The notes under the pieces: model-generated
What the model was told of the DNA's origin: nothing
The model's input: the letters and a program-made list of their open reading frames with translations, nothing else
Database searches by the model: none
Translations under genes and position numbers: made by a program
From: an uncultured Lachnospiraceae bacterium
GTDB taxonomy: Bacteria; Bacillota; Clostridia; Lachnospirales; Lachnospiraceae
Reading direction: 5' to 3'
Length of the DNA stretch: 64,000 nt
NCBI GenBank assembly: GCA_944384025.1
Contig: CALWRS010000007.1
Span: forward strand, 39,226 to 103,225
Shown: positions 51,769 to 59,298 of the stretch, piece after piece
How the letters are laid out: each line of letters opens with the position of its first letter
Position numbering within the stretch: the first letter of the stretch is position 1

Positions 51769-53403
51769 ATGATACAGGCTTGTAACGTTACACTAAGAAT
51801 CGGGAAGAAGGCGTTGTTTGAGGACGTCAACATTAAGTTTACGGAAGGGAATTGCTACGGGCTTATTGGAGCAAACGGAGCAGGAAAATCGACTTTTCTG
51901 AAAATCCTAAACGGACAGCTAGAGCCGACCAAAGGCGACGTTGTTATTACACCGGGGCAGCGCTTATCCTTTTTGCAGCAGGATCACTTTAAGTATGACC
52001 AGTACGATGTAATTAGCACCGTCATTATGGGAAACCAGCGGCTGTACGATATTATGCAGGAAAAGGAAGCCATTTATGCCAAGGAAGACTTTACAGAGGA
52101 AGACGGCATTAAGGCAAGCGAACTGGAAGCGGAGTTTGCTCAGCTAAATGGCTGGGAAGCGGAGTCCGACGCGGCGACGCTGTTAAACGGTTTAGGGATT
52201 GAAACGGAGCTTCACGACAAGCAGATGAGCGAGCTAAACGGCAGCGAGAAAGTCAAGGTGCTTTTGGCGCAGGCGCTGTTTGGAAATCCGGACATTTTGC
52301 TGCTTGACGAGCCGACGAACCACTTGGATTTGGAGGCCATTCGCTGGCTTGAAGAGTTTTTGATTAACTTCGACAATACGGTCATTGTAGTTTCCCACGA
52401 CCGTTATTTCTTGAACAAGGTCTGCACGCATATCGCAGATATCGATTATGCAAAAATACAGCTGTATGCGGGCAATTACGATTTCTGGTACGAATCCAGT
52501 CAGCTGATGATTAAGCAGATGAAGGAAGCAAACCGGAAGAAAGAGGAAAAGATTAAAGAACTTCAGGAATTTATTCAGCGCTTTTCCGCCAACGCATCCA
52601 AGTCAAAGCAGGCGACTTCCAGAAAACGTGCGCTGGAGAAGATTGAGCTGGAAGACATTCGGCCGTCCAGCCGAAAGTACCCTTATATCGATTTTCGGCC
52701 ATCCAGAGAAATCGGAAACGAAGTGCTTACGGTCAGCCATGTAAGCAAGACAATCGACGGAGAAAAAGTGCTCGACGATCTTTCGTTTGTAATCGGAAGA
52801 GAAGACAAGGTCGCGTTTGTTGGTGGAAATACGCTCGCAACAACGACGCTTTTGAAAATTTTAGCGGGCGAGATGGAGCCGGATTCCGGAGAAGTCAAGT
52901 GGGGCGTTACAACAACGCAGGCGTACTTTCCTAAGGACAATACCGAACTGTTTAAAGGAAGCGAAACAATCGTTGATTTTCTGATGCCGTTTTCTCCGGA
53001 AGACGATGTGACTTATGTGCGCGGATTTTTGGGCAGAATGCTCTTTGCCGGAGACGACGGCGTGAAATCCGTAAATGTCCTATCCGGTGGAGAACGGGTG
53101 CGCGTTATGCTCTCTAAGATGATGCTTATGGGAGCAAATGTGCTTATTTTGGATGAGCCAACCAACCACTTGGATATGGAGTCCATTACCGCACTAAACA
53201 ACGCTTTGATTAAATTTCCGGGCGTTGCGCTGTTTACTTCTCAAGACCACCAGTTTATTCAAACGGTAGCCAACCGAATTATGGAAATTATTCCTGACGG
53301 CACCTTGCTTGACAAGGTTACTACCTACGACGAGTACCTAGACAGCGATGTGGCGGCGAGAAAACGTCAGAAGCTGATGGTGAACGCGGAGGAAAATGAC
53401 TGA
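51769..53403 (+). CDS. ABC-F family ATPase (YkpA/YbiT-like)
   Basis: A 544-residue protein with two ABC ATPase domains joined by a charged linker and no transmembrane part, so it acts on the ribosome or in the cytoplasm. The first domain has GANGAGKST and DEPTNHLDL. The second has LSGGERV and DEPTNHLDM, but its Walker A reads GGNTLATTT, with Thr in place of the Lys. The first signature is LNGSEKV instead of LSGGE. Some or all of these changes may be normal for this subfamily. ATG at 51769 has GGAGG upstream. Confidence 0.88.
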   Translation: MIQACNVTLRIGKKALFEDVNIKFTEGNCYGLIGANGAGKSTFLKILNGQLEPTKGDVVITPGQRLSFLQQDHFKYDQYDVISTVIMGNQRLYDIMQEKEAIYAKEDFTEEDGIKASELEAEFAQLNGWEAESDAATLLNGLGIETELHDKQMSELNGSEKVKVLLAQALFGNPDILLLDEPTNHLDLEAIRWLEEFLINFDNTVIVVSHDRYFLNKVCTHIADIDYAKIQLYAGNYDFWYESSQLMIKQMKEANRKKEEKIKELQEFIQRFSANASKSKQATSRKRALEKIELEDIRPSSRKYPYIDFRPSREIGNEVLTVSHVSKTIDGEKVLDDLSFVIGREDKVAFVGGNTLATTTLLKILAGEMEPDSGEVKWGVTTTQAYFPKDNTELFKGSETIVDFLMPFSPEDDVTYVRGFLGRMLFAGDDGVKSVNVLSGGERVRVMLSKMMLMGANVLILDEPTNHLDMESITALNNALIKFPGVALFTSQDHQFIQTVANRIMEIIPDGTLLDKVTTYDEYLDSDVAARKRQKLMVNAEEND

Positions 53404-53420
53404 GAAACAGAGGTGAGCCA

Positions 53421-55373
53421 ATGAAGCTGCTTGGAAACGCAAACGTAGAGCTTTCAGCCGGAGATCCGCAAAGGCTGGGAGCGCAGCCGGTAGGCCGGCA
53501 TATGAATTTTGCCGTGGCTGTGCCGGGCGCGGAGGGAGTGATTCTTCATATATCGAAAGAAGGGGAGCAGTCGCCGGAGTTTTCCGTCGTAATGGAAGCG
53601 TCGGAACGAAGCGGAGCTGTTTTTTCCGTGCTTATAAAAAATTTTTCGGGGCACGGGCGGACGTATCGGTACGAAACAAAAGGGTGCTCTTTTGTAGATC
53701 CGTGCGCTAAGCGGCTAATTGGGCGCGAAGTTTACGGAAAGGTTTTGACGCACAAGGAGCGAAGCGCGCTTTGCGCGCCGGTTTGGACAAGCCCCTATGA
53801 CTGGAAGGAAGACCGCCGTCCGGAGATTCCTTTTTCGGATTTGATTATTTACAAGCTCCACGTGCGCGGCTTTTCCATGCGCGCAGGCGTGGCTCATAAA
53901 GGAACGTTTCGCGGCGTTACCGAGCGCATTTCCTATTTGAAGCAGCTTGGTATAAACGCTGTGCTGCTGATGCCCTGTTTGGAATTCAACGAAGTGATTG
54001 AATTTGGCGTGCAGGAAGGCGTTCCCAACTTTATAACAAGTAAATTCTACAAGAGTAGTGTCCTAGAATCAAACGATTCTTCCGGAAGCGTGGCAGTACG
54101 CGTAAAAAGAAAAATCAACTTCTGGGGATACACGCCGCACTATTTCTTTTTTGCGCCGAAAGCGTCTTATGCATCCGAGCCTTCGCGGGCGGATACGGAG
54201 TGCAAGGAGATGATTCGTCGGCTGCACAAAGAGGGAATCGAAGTTTTGCTTGAAATGAATCTTCCTGCCGACATTAGCCGAAGCTTCCTTTTGGAGGCAC
54301 TTCGTTTTTGGGTGCGGGAATACCACATAGACGGTTTTCGTCTGAACCTAGAAGCAGGGGATGCAAAGCTTTTGGCAAGCGACCCATATCTTGCGCGAAC
54401 AAAGCTTCTTGGATATGGCTGGGAAGGCTGCGCGGAAAGCGGCACACGCAATCTTGCATTTTGCACGGATGGTTTTCAGATGGACTGCCGCCGGTTCTTA
54501 AAAGGCGACGAAGGGATGGCAGGCGCATTTTTGCATCGTGTAACGGAAAATTTGGAAAACTTTGGGACGGTAAATTACATTACCGATCACAACGGATTTA
54601 CGTTGGCGGATTTGTACCAATACGACGTTAAGCACAACGAAGCAAACGGGGAAAACGGGCGGGACGGTACGGACGATAACGGCAGCTGGAACTGCGGCGT
54701 GGAAGGACCGGATAAGCGCAAGCGAATTCGCGAGCTTCGCTTGAAGATGAAAAAGAACGCGCTTATGACGCTGCTGCTTTCGCAAGGAACGCCTCTGCTG
54801 TTAGCGGGAGATGAAGTCGGCAATTCGCAGGGCGGAAACAACAACGCTTATTGTCAGGACAATGCGGTTGGCTGGGTAGACTGGAAGTCGCAAAGAGCAA
54901 ATGCAGAACTGTACGGATTTATCCGCGAGTTAATTGCCTTTCGTAAGGCGCATCCTGTTTTGCACAATGCAAACGGATTGCGCGGGAACGACTACTTGCA
55001 AAGCGGTTGCCCGGATGTTTCCTGTCACAGCACAAAAATCTGGTATCCGGACGAGAGCCGATACAATCGCTGCGTTGCCGTGCTGTTATCCGGAGCGTTT
55101 GCAAAAACAAGAGACGGGAAGCCGGACGATTCGATTTACCTGATTTTTAATATGTACTGGGAGGAGCGTGCGTTTGATTTGCCGTTTTTGCCAGGCTGCG
55201 GTGCATGGGAGCTGGTGTTTAGCTCAGACCGGCTTTGCGAAAAGCCGCAGGAAGGAGAAACGTCGCTTCTGGTTCCGCCAAGAACCGCCATCTTGCTCCT
55301 TTGTAAACGCAGGGAAGAAAAAACTGTTAGGAAAAAAAGAGGCAGAAAAGGTGCGGGGGAGGGAGCAGAATGA
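53421..55373 (+). CDS. GH13 GlgX/isoamylase-like protein lacking catalytic residues
   Basis: A 650-residue protein with the overall layout of glycogen debranching enzymes: an N-terminal beta domain, LIIYKLHVRGFSM, NFWGYTPHYFF, NGSWNCGVEGP and LLLAGDEVGNSQGGNNNAYC. The four catalytic regions are altered: region I is LLEMNLPADIS (no Asp-x4-Asn-His), region II is GFRLNL (Asn309 for the nucleophile Asp), region III is GYGWEG (no AE[PS]W) and region IV is TDHNGF (Asn391 for Asp). It should have no glycosidase activity but may still bind alpha-glucan. The tail is very basic. It may regulate or scaffold glycogen enzymes. Confidence 0.85.
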   Translation: MKLLGNANVELSAGDPQRLGAQPVGRHMNFAVAVPGAEGVILHISKEGEQSPEFSVVMEASERSGAVFSVLIKNFSGHGRTYRYETKGCSFVDPCAKRLIGREVYGKVLTHKERSALCAPVWTSPYDWKEDRRPEIPFSDLIIYKLHVRGFSMRAGVAHKGTFRGVTERISYLKQLGINAVLLMPCLEFNEVIEFGVQEGVPNFITSKFYKSSVLESNDSSGSVAVRVKRKINFWGYTPHYFFFAPKASYASEPSRADTECKEMIRRLHKEGIEVLLEMNLPADISRSFLLEALRFWVREYHIDGFRLNLEAGDAKLLASDPYLARTKLLGYGWEGCAESGTRNLAFCTDGFQMDCRRFLKGDEGMAGAFLHRVTENLENFGTVNYITDHNGFTLADLYQYDVKHNEANGENGRDGTDDNGSWNCGVEGPDKRKRIRELRLKMKKNALMTLLLSQGTPLLLAGDEVGNSQGGNNNAYCQDNAVGWVDWKSQRANAELYGFIRELIAFRKAHPVLHNANGLRGNDYLQSGCPDVSCHSTKIWYPDESRYNRCVAVLLSGAFAKTRDGKPDDSIYLIFNMYWEERAFDLPFLPGCGAWELVFSSDRLCEKPQEGETSLLVPPRTAILLLCKRREEKTVRKKRGRKGAGEGAE

Positions 55374-56149
55374 ACCGTCTGCATCTGAAATTGCTGCTGT
55401 GCGTTTCCATGCTTGCGGACCACATAGCGCTGCTGTTTTTCTCGCCCGGCGCAACGATTTATGTAGCGTTTCGCTCCCTAGGGCGGATGGCGCTTCCGCT
55501 TGCCTGCTATTTGCTTGTGGAAGGCTATTACCACTGCGCAAAAAAAAGCCGCTACGCGTTTCGGCTTGGCGTATTTGCCATATTTTCTGAAATCCCCTAC
55601 GCTTATCTTGCGCTCCGGCAGCGTTTGCATGTTGTCGAATATTGCAAGGCGCAAGGCGTGTCTTCGTTTGCGGAGCTAACGGCAGAACAACAGGAGCTTT
55701 GCGCCGACCGGATTTTGCCGCTTTTAAACATTTTGTTTACTTTGCTTTTGTGCCTTGGCATGCTTTGCTGCTTGGACGCTGTGCGGCGGCGTATAGAGAA
55801 AAAAGGAATGCAGATGGTATGTCTGACGCTTAGCGTAGGCGTGACGCTTCTTGTTGCATGCTTACTTCAAATGGATTCTTGGATGCTTGCGCCAATTTAC
55901 GTTCTGGCTTTCTGTTACTTCCGGCAGGATAAGGGAGCGCAGCTTGTGGTTGCGGTGATGGTTGCCGTTGTATATGCGGGAAGCGTTCCTTACGCAATCG
56001 GAAGCCTGTTGGCAATTGCCGCCGTGAGACAATACAACGAAAAGCTAGGCTACGGACAGAGACGAAAGCTTCTTATACAGTACGCTTTTTACCTGTTTTA
56101 TCCGCTGCACCTTGCAGTGCTTTTGCTGCTTCGGTACGGACTCTTTTAA
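55370..56149 (+). CDS. TraX-family membrane acyltransferase-like protein
   Basis: A 259-residue protein with seven or eight transmembrane helices and the TraX pattern (LKLLLCVSMLADHIALLFF, then FRSLGRMALPLACYLLVEGY, ending FYPLHLAVLLLLRYG). TraX acetylates F pilin, but chromosomal relatives in Firmicutes have other, unknown acceptors. Its ATG overlaps the preceding stop by 4 nt, so it is coupled to the GH13-like gene, which hints at sugar acylation. Confidence 0.85.
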   Translation: MNRLHLKLLLCVSMLADHIALLFFSPGATIYVAFRSLGRMALPLACYLLVEGYYHCAKKSRYAFRLGVFAIFSEIPYAYLALRQRLHVVEYCKAQGVSSFAELTAEQQELCADRILPLLNILFTLLLCLGMLCCLDAVRRRIEKKGMQMVCLTLSVGVTLLVACLLQMDSWMLAPIYVLAFCYFRQDKGAQLVVAVMVAVVYAGSVPYAIGSLLAIAAVRQYNEKLGYGQRRKLLIQYAFYLFYPLHLAVLLLLRYGLF

Positions 56150-56156
56150 AAAGAAT

Positions 56157-56201
56157 GCTGCCGCGCCTGCGACCGGTTTTGTCACAGATGCGGCAGCTTT
56201 T
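56157..56201. terminator. Bidirectional intrinsic terminator
   Basis: GCTGCCGC (56157-56164) and GCGGCAGC (56190-56197) are flanked by TTTT on the plus strand and a T-rich run on the minus strand. Confidence 0.7.
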
Positions 56202-56206
56202 GCACT

Positions 56207-56398
56207 TTATTGGTCGAGCTTGTGATTTGCGACAATCTGGTCATACAAATCGATGTCGCAATAAGCGCCGTCTACAAAGTGCTTACAGGTGACGCAGGAT
56301 ACTTTTTCCTTGACGTTGTTTTTGCAGGTGCAGCCATCCGGCACATAGGCGCTGCAGCGCTGCGCTACTTCTTCGTAAATTTTTTCCGTACTTCTCAT
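56207..56398 (-). CDS. Small Cys-rich protein of unknown function
   Basis: A 63-residue cytoplasmic protein with a likely metal-binding centre (GCTCKNNV, then VSCVTCKHFVDGAYCDIDLYD). I do not know the family. GGAGGG lies a short distance before the ATG, and codon use resembles its neighbours, so I regard it as a real gene. Confidence 0.65.
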   Translation of the reverse strand: MRSTEKIYEEVAQRCSAYVPDGCTCKNNVKEKVSCVTCKHFVDGAYCDIDLYDQIVANHKLDQ

Positions 56399-56503
56399 AT
56401 TACGTTTCCCTCCGATTCTCTCACAAAGCCTATTGCGCTATGCATTGCTAGTATTCGACGGTGCGTGAAAAATATACGGGGAAAATAAGGCAATTGGGCT
56501 GTG

Positions 56504-56530
56504 TTAGCACTCGTTTTAAATGAGTGCTAA
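56504..56530. promoter_or_regulatory. CIRCE operator (HrcA binding site)
   Basis: TTAGCACTC at 56504-56512, a 9-nt spacer, and GAGTGCTAA at 56522-56530 match the CIRCE consensus exactly. It lies 8 bp before the -35 box of htpG. Confidence 0.95.
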
Positions 56531-56537
56531 TTTTTTG

Positions 56538-56566
56538 TTGACATTTGCCGGACGCGGCGCTATACT
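56538..56566 (+). promoter_or_regulatory. Sigma-A promoter of htpG
   Basis: TTGACA (56538-56543) and TATACT (56561-56566) are 17 nt apart, directly after CIRCE, so HrcA should block it. Confidence 0.8.
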
Positions 56567-56624
56567 AAGGTACAGTTCAAGTTTTGCAACAAGAGCGCAC
56601 GGTGCGCTTAAAGGAGGAATTCTT

Positions 56625-58616
56625 ATGGCATATGAGCAGGGAAGTTTATCCATTAATTCGGAAAACATATTTCCTATTATTAAGAAGTGGCTGTACTCAG
56701 ACCACGACATTTTTGTAAGAGAGCTGGTTTCAAATGGCTGTGATGCAATTACGAAGCTGAAAAAGCTGGCGTTAATTGGCGAAGCTACGCTGCCGGATGA
56801 CAACGAGTGGAAGATTGTAGTACGAATCAATCCGGAAGAAAAGACGCTTACGTTTGTGGACAACGGAATTGGCATGACGGCCGAGGAAGTAAAGGAATAC
56901 ATTAACCAGATTGCATTTTCCGGCGCAACGGACTTTCTTGAAAAGTACAAAGATAAGGCGAGCGAAGAGCAGATTATCGGTCACTTCGGTCTCGGATTTT
57001 ACAGCGCGTTTATGGTAGCGCACAAAGTGACAATCGATACGCTTTCGTATCGGCCGGGTGCAAAAGCGGTGCACTGGGAATCCGAAGAAGGCGTAGACTT
57101 TTCGATGGACGACAGCAGCCGCACGGAGCGCGGAACACAGATTACGCTGTATCTGAACGAAGACAGTTATGAATTTTCCAACGAATACCGTGTGAAGGAA
57201 GTATTGAACAAGTACTGCTCCTTTATGCCGGTACCGATCTATTTTGAAGACGCTACAAAGCCGGCCGAAGAGAAGAAACAGCCGGAAGTCATTGACGCCG
57301 AAGTGGATGCGCAGGGAAATGCGCAGGACGCGTCCGAGGAGAAAAAAGAACAGTCGCCTAAGCCGATTAACGAGACGGAGCCGCTGTTTACAAAACACCC
57401 GAATGAGTGCACGCAGGAGCAGTACAAAGAGTTTTACCGCAGTACGTTCCACGACTATAAAGAGCCGCTCTTTTGGATTCATTTGAACATGGACTATCCG
57501 TTTAATCTAAAGGGAATCCTTTATTTCCCTAAGATCAACACGGAATACGACAGCCTCGAGGGGACGATTAAGCTTTACAACAACCAAGTCTTTATCGCGG
57601 ACAACATAAAGGAAGTAATTCCGGAATTTCTCATGCTTTTAAAGGGCGTGATTGACTGCCCGGACATTCCGTTGAATGTTTCGAGAAGTGCATTGCAAAA
57701 CGATGGCTTTGTTAAGAAGATCAGCGACTACATTACAAAGAAAGTTGCGGACAAGCTGTCCGGCATGTATAAAGTTGAGAGAGAATCTTACGAGAAGTTC
57801 TGGGATGATATTTCGCCTTTCATTAAGTTTGGCTGCTTAAAAGACAGCAAATTCCGTGAAAAAATGAAGGACGTTATTATCTACAAGAACTTAGAAGGCA
57901 AATACGTAACCTTGCCGGAGTATCTTGGAGAGACAGACAAGGCGGAGGAAACTGCCAACGCAAAGAATGCGGAAGCAGAAAACGAAGACGCAAAGGAAAC
58001 GGATGCCAAAAAAGCGGAGGAGAAAAAGGCAGTCGTTTACTACGTTACCGACGAAAAGCAGCAGAGTCAGTATATTAACCTGTTTAAGGAAGCCGGAATG
58101 GATGCGGTATTTATGACGCACAACATCGACAATCCTTTTATCACGCAGCTTGAGCAAGAAAACGAGCACATCCGGTTCCAGCGCATTGACGCAGATTTGA
58201 CCGAGACGCTGAAGGAAGATACGCAGGAAGAGGAGCTAAAAGCAATTCAGGAAGCGCTGACCGAAATGTTCCGGAAGACTCTTGGAAAAGAAAAACTGGA
58301 AGTGCGTGTAGAGAAGCTGAAAAACGCAGAAGTCTCCGCAATGATTACGCTGTCAGAGGAATCGCGCCGGATGCAGGATATGATGAAGATGTACGGCATG
58401 GGCATGGGTGACTTTGGAGAGCAGGAGACGCTTGTATTGAATGCGAACAACAATCTGGTGCAGTACGTATTTGCACATCCGAAGACGAAGAACGCGCCAA
58501 TTATTTGCGAACAGCTCTACGATTTGGCCATGCTTTCGCATCGTCCGCTTGAGCCGGAGGCTATGACAAAGTTTGTGGAGCGCACCAATCGGATTATGAC
58601 GCTTTTGACAAAATAA
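56625..58616 (+). CDS. htpG: Chaperone HtpG (Hsp90)
   Basis: A cytoplasmic ATP-driven chaperone of 663 residues. The GHKL ATP site is ELVSNGCDAITKL, VDNGIGM and GHFGLGFYSAFMV; the middle domain has SRSALQND. Two highly charged inserts (about 225-265 and 440-470, rich in Glu, Lys and Ala) are present, the second unusual for bacterial HtpG. AAGGAGG precedes the ATG. Regulation is by CIRCE/HrcA, as for groESL, rather than constitutive. Confidence 0.96.
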   Translation: MAYEQGSLSINSENIFPIIKKWLYSDHDIFVRELVSNGCDAITKLKKLALIGEATLPDDNEWKIVVRINPEEKTLTFVDNGIGMTAEEVKEYINQIAFSGATDFLEKYKDKASEEQIIGHFGLGFYSAFMVAHKVTIDTLSYRPGAKAVHWESEEGVDFSMDDSSRTERGTQITLYLNEDSYEFSNEYRVKEVLNKYCSFMPVPIYFEDATKPAEEKKQPEVIDAEVDAQGNAQDASEEKKEQSPKPINETEPLFTKHPNECTQEQYKEFYRSTFHDYKEPLFWIHLNMDYPFNLKGILYFPKINTEYDSLEGTIKLYNNQVFIADNIKEVIPEFLMLLKGVIDCPDIPLNVSRSALQNDGFVKKISDYITKKVADKLSGMYKVERESYEKFWDDISPFIKFGCLKDSKFREKMKDVIIYKNLEGKYVTLPEYLGETDKAEETANAKNAEAENEDAKETDAKKAEEKKAVVYYVTDEKQQSQYINLFKEAGMDAVFMTHNIDNPFITQLEQENEHIRFQRIDADLTETLKEDTQEEELKAIQEALTEMFRKTLGKEKLEVRVEKLKNAEVSAMITLSEESRRMQDMMKMYGMGMGDFGEQETLVLNANNNLVQYVFAHPKTKNAPIICEQLYDLAMLSHRPLEPEAMTKFVERTNRIMTLLTK

Positions 58617-58640
58617 TCCCGCGCCGCATACGAAAAAAGA

Positions 58641-58675
58641 AAAAAAGGAACAGACGAAATGTCTGTTCCTTTTTT
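58641..58675. terminator. Bidirectional intrinsic terminator
   Basis: AAAAAAGGAACAGAC-GAAAT-GTCTGTTCCTTTTTT separates htpG from the convergent padR-type gene. Confidence 0.85.
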
Positions 58676-58693
58676 GTGTGAAACCGAATTCAA

Positions 58694-59044
58694 TTATTCT
58701 TCCGGTTTTTCGCTTTCTAGAGCAGCCATAATAGCGTCGTAGCCGGAAGCCACGTTCTTAAACTCTTCGGTCAGCTCCTGCAGATACTTAAGACCTGCTT
58801 CTTCGATGTGGTAGTAAACGCGTGTACGTTTTCTTCCTACAAGCTTGGAGTACTGTGTAATCTTCTTCTCATTCTCCAGCTTATACGTTACCGTGTAAAC
58901 GGTGTTGAGGGAGATGTTGATCTTCCCTTCCGAGTAATCATGAATGGATTTGGTCAATCCATAGATGTAGCGGTCACCTTTGCTTAAAATGGAAAGCACA
59001 AGGAGATCTGTGATACCGCTGATGAGATTGTGTCTTGTTGGCAT
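58694..59044 (-). CDS. PadR-family transcriptional regulator
   Basis: A 116-residue winged-helix regulator (ITDLLVLSILSKGDRYIYGLTKSI, then SLNTVYTVTYKLENEKKI, then GRKRTRVYYHIEEAGLKYL). No C-terminal dimerisation domain beyond a short helix. ATG at 59044 has GAGGT upstream; an ATG five codons earlier overlaps that site. A perfect promoter and an operator-like dyad lie upstream, so it probably represses itself. A target gene is not apparent. Confidence 0.88.
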   Translation of the reverse strand: MPTRHNLISGITDLLVLSILSKGDRYIYGLTKSIHDYSEGKINISLNTVYTVTYKLENEKKITQYSKLVGRKRTRVYYHIEEAGLKYLQELTEEFKNVASGYDAIMAALESEKPEE

Positions 59045-59070
59045 AATGTTACCTCGCATCTTAAAAAGTA

Positions 59071-59129
59071 ATAATGGGAACTGTAAACTTCCTAGTGCCC
59101 ATTATAATTTATTAATCTACAGATGTCAA
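59071..59129 (-). promoter_or_regulatory. padR promoter with operator-like dyad
   Basis: On the minus strand TTGACA (59124-59129) and TATAAT (59101-59106) are 17 nt apart, both perfect. The dyad ATAATGGG (59071-59078) and CCCATTAT (59098-59105) overlaps the -10 box and could be a PadR binding site. Confidence 0.65.
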
Positions 59130-59298
59130 TAGCCGAGTTAAATTTTTTATAAAATTTACGAAGAAATTTTGCGCCCGCAAACATTTTGGCGAGTTTTTTT
59201 TCAAAAATTTTACAGAAATCTGGAGGTTGCGTGATAGCACACATACGCTTCCAAGCCTACAATAGCGATGTAAACTACATGAAATTGGAGGAATTACG

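Noticed and set aside
55370-56149. TraX-like gene as evidence for a conjugative element
   Set aside because: No other transfer gene is near, and chromosomal TraX-like proteins are common in Firmicutes.
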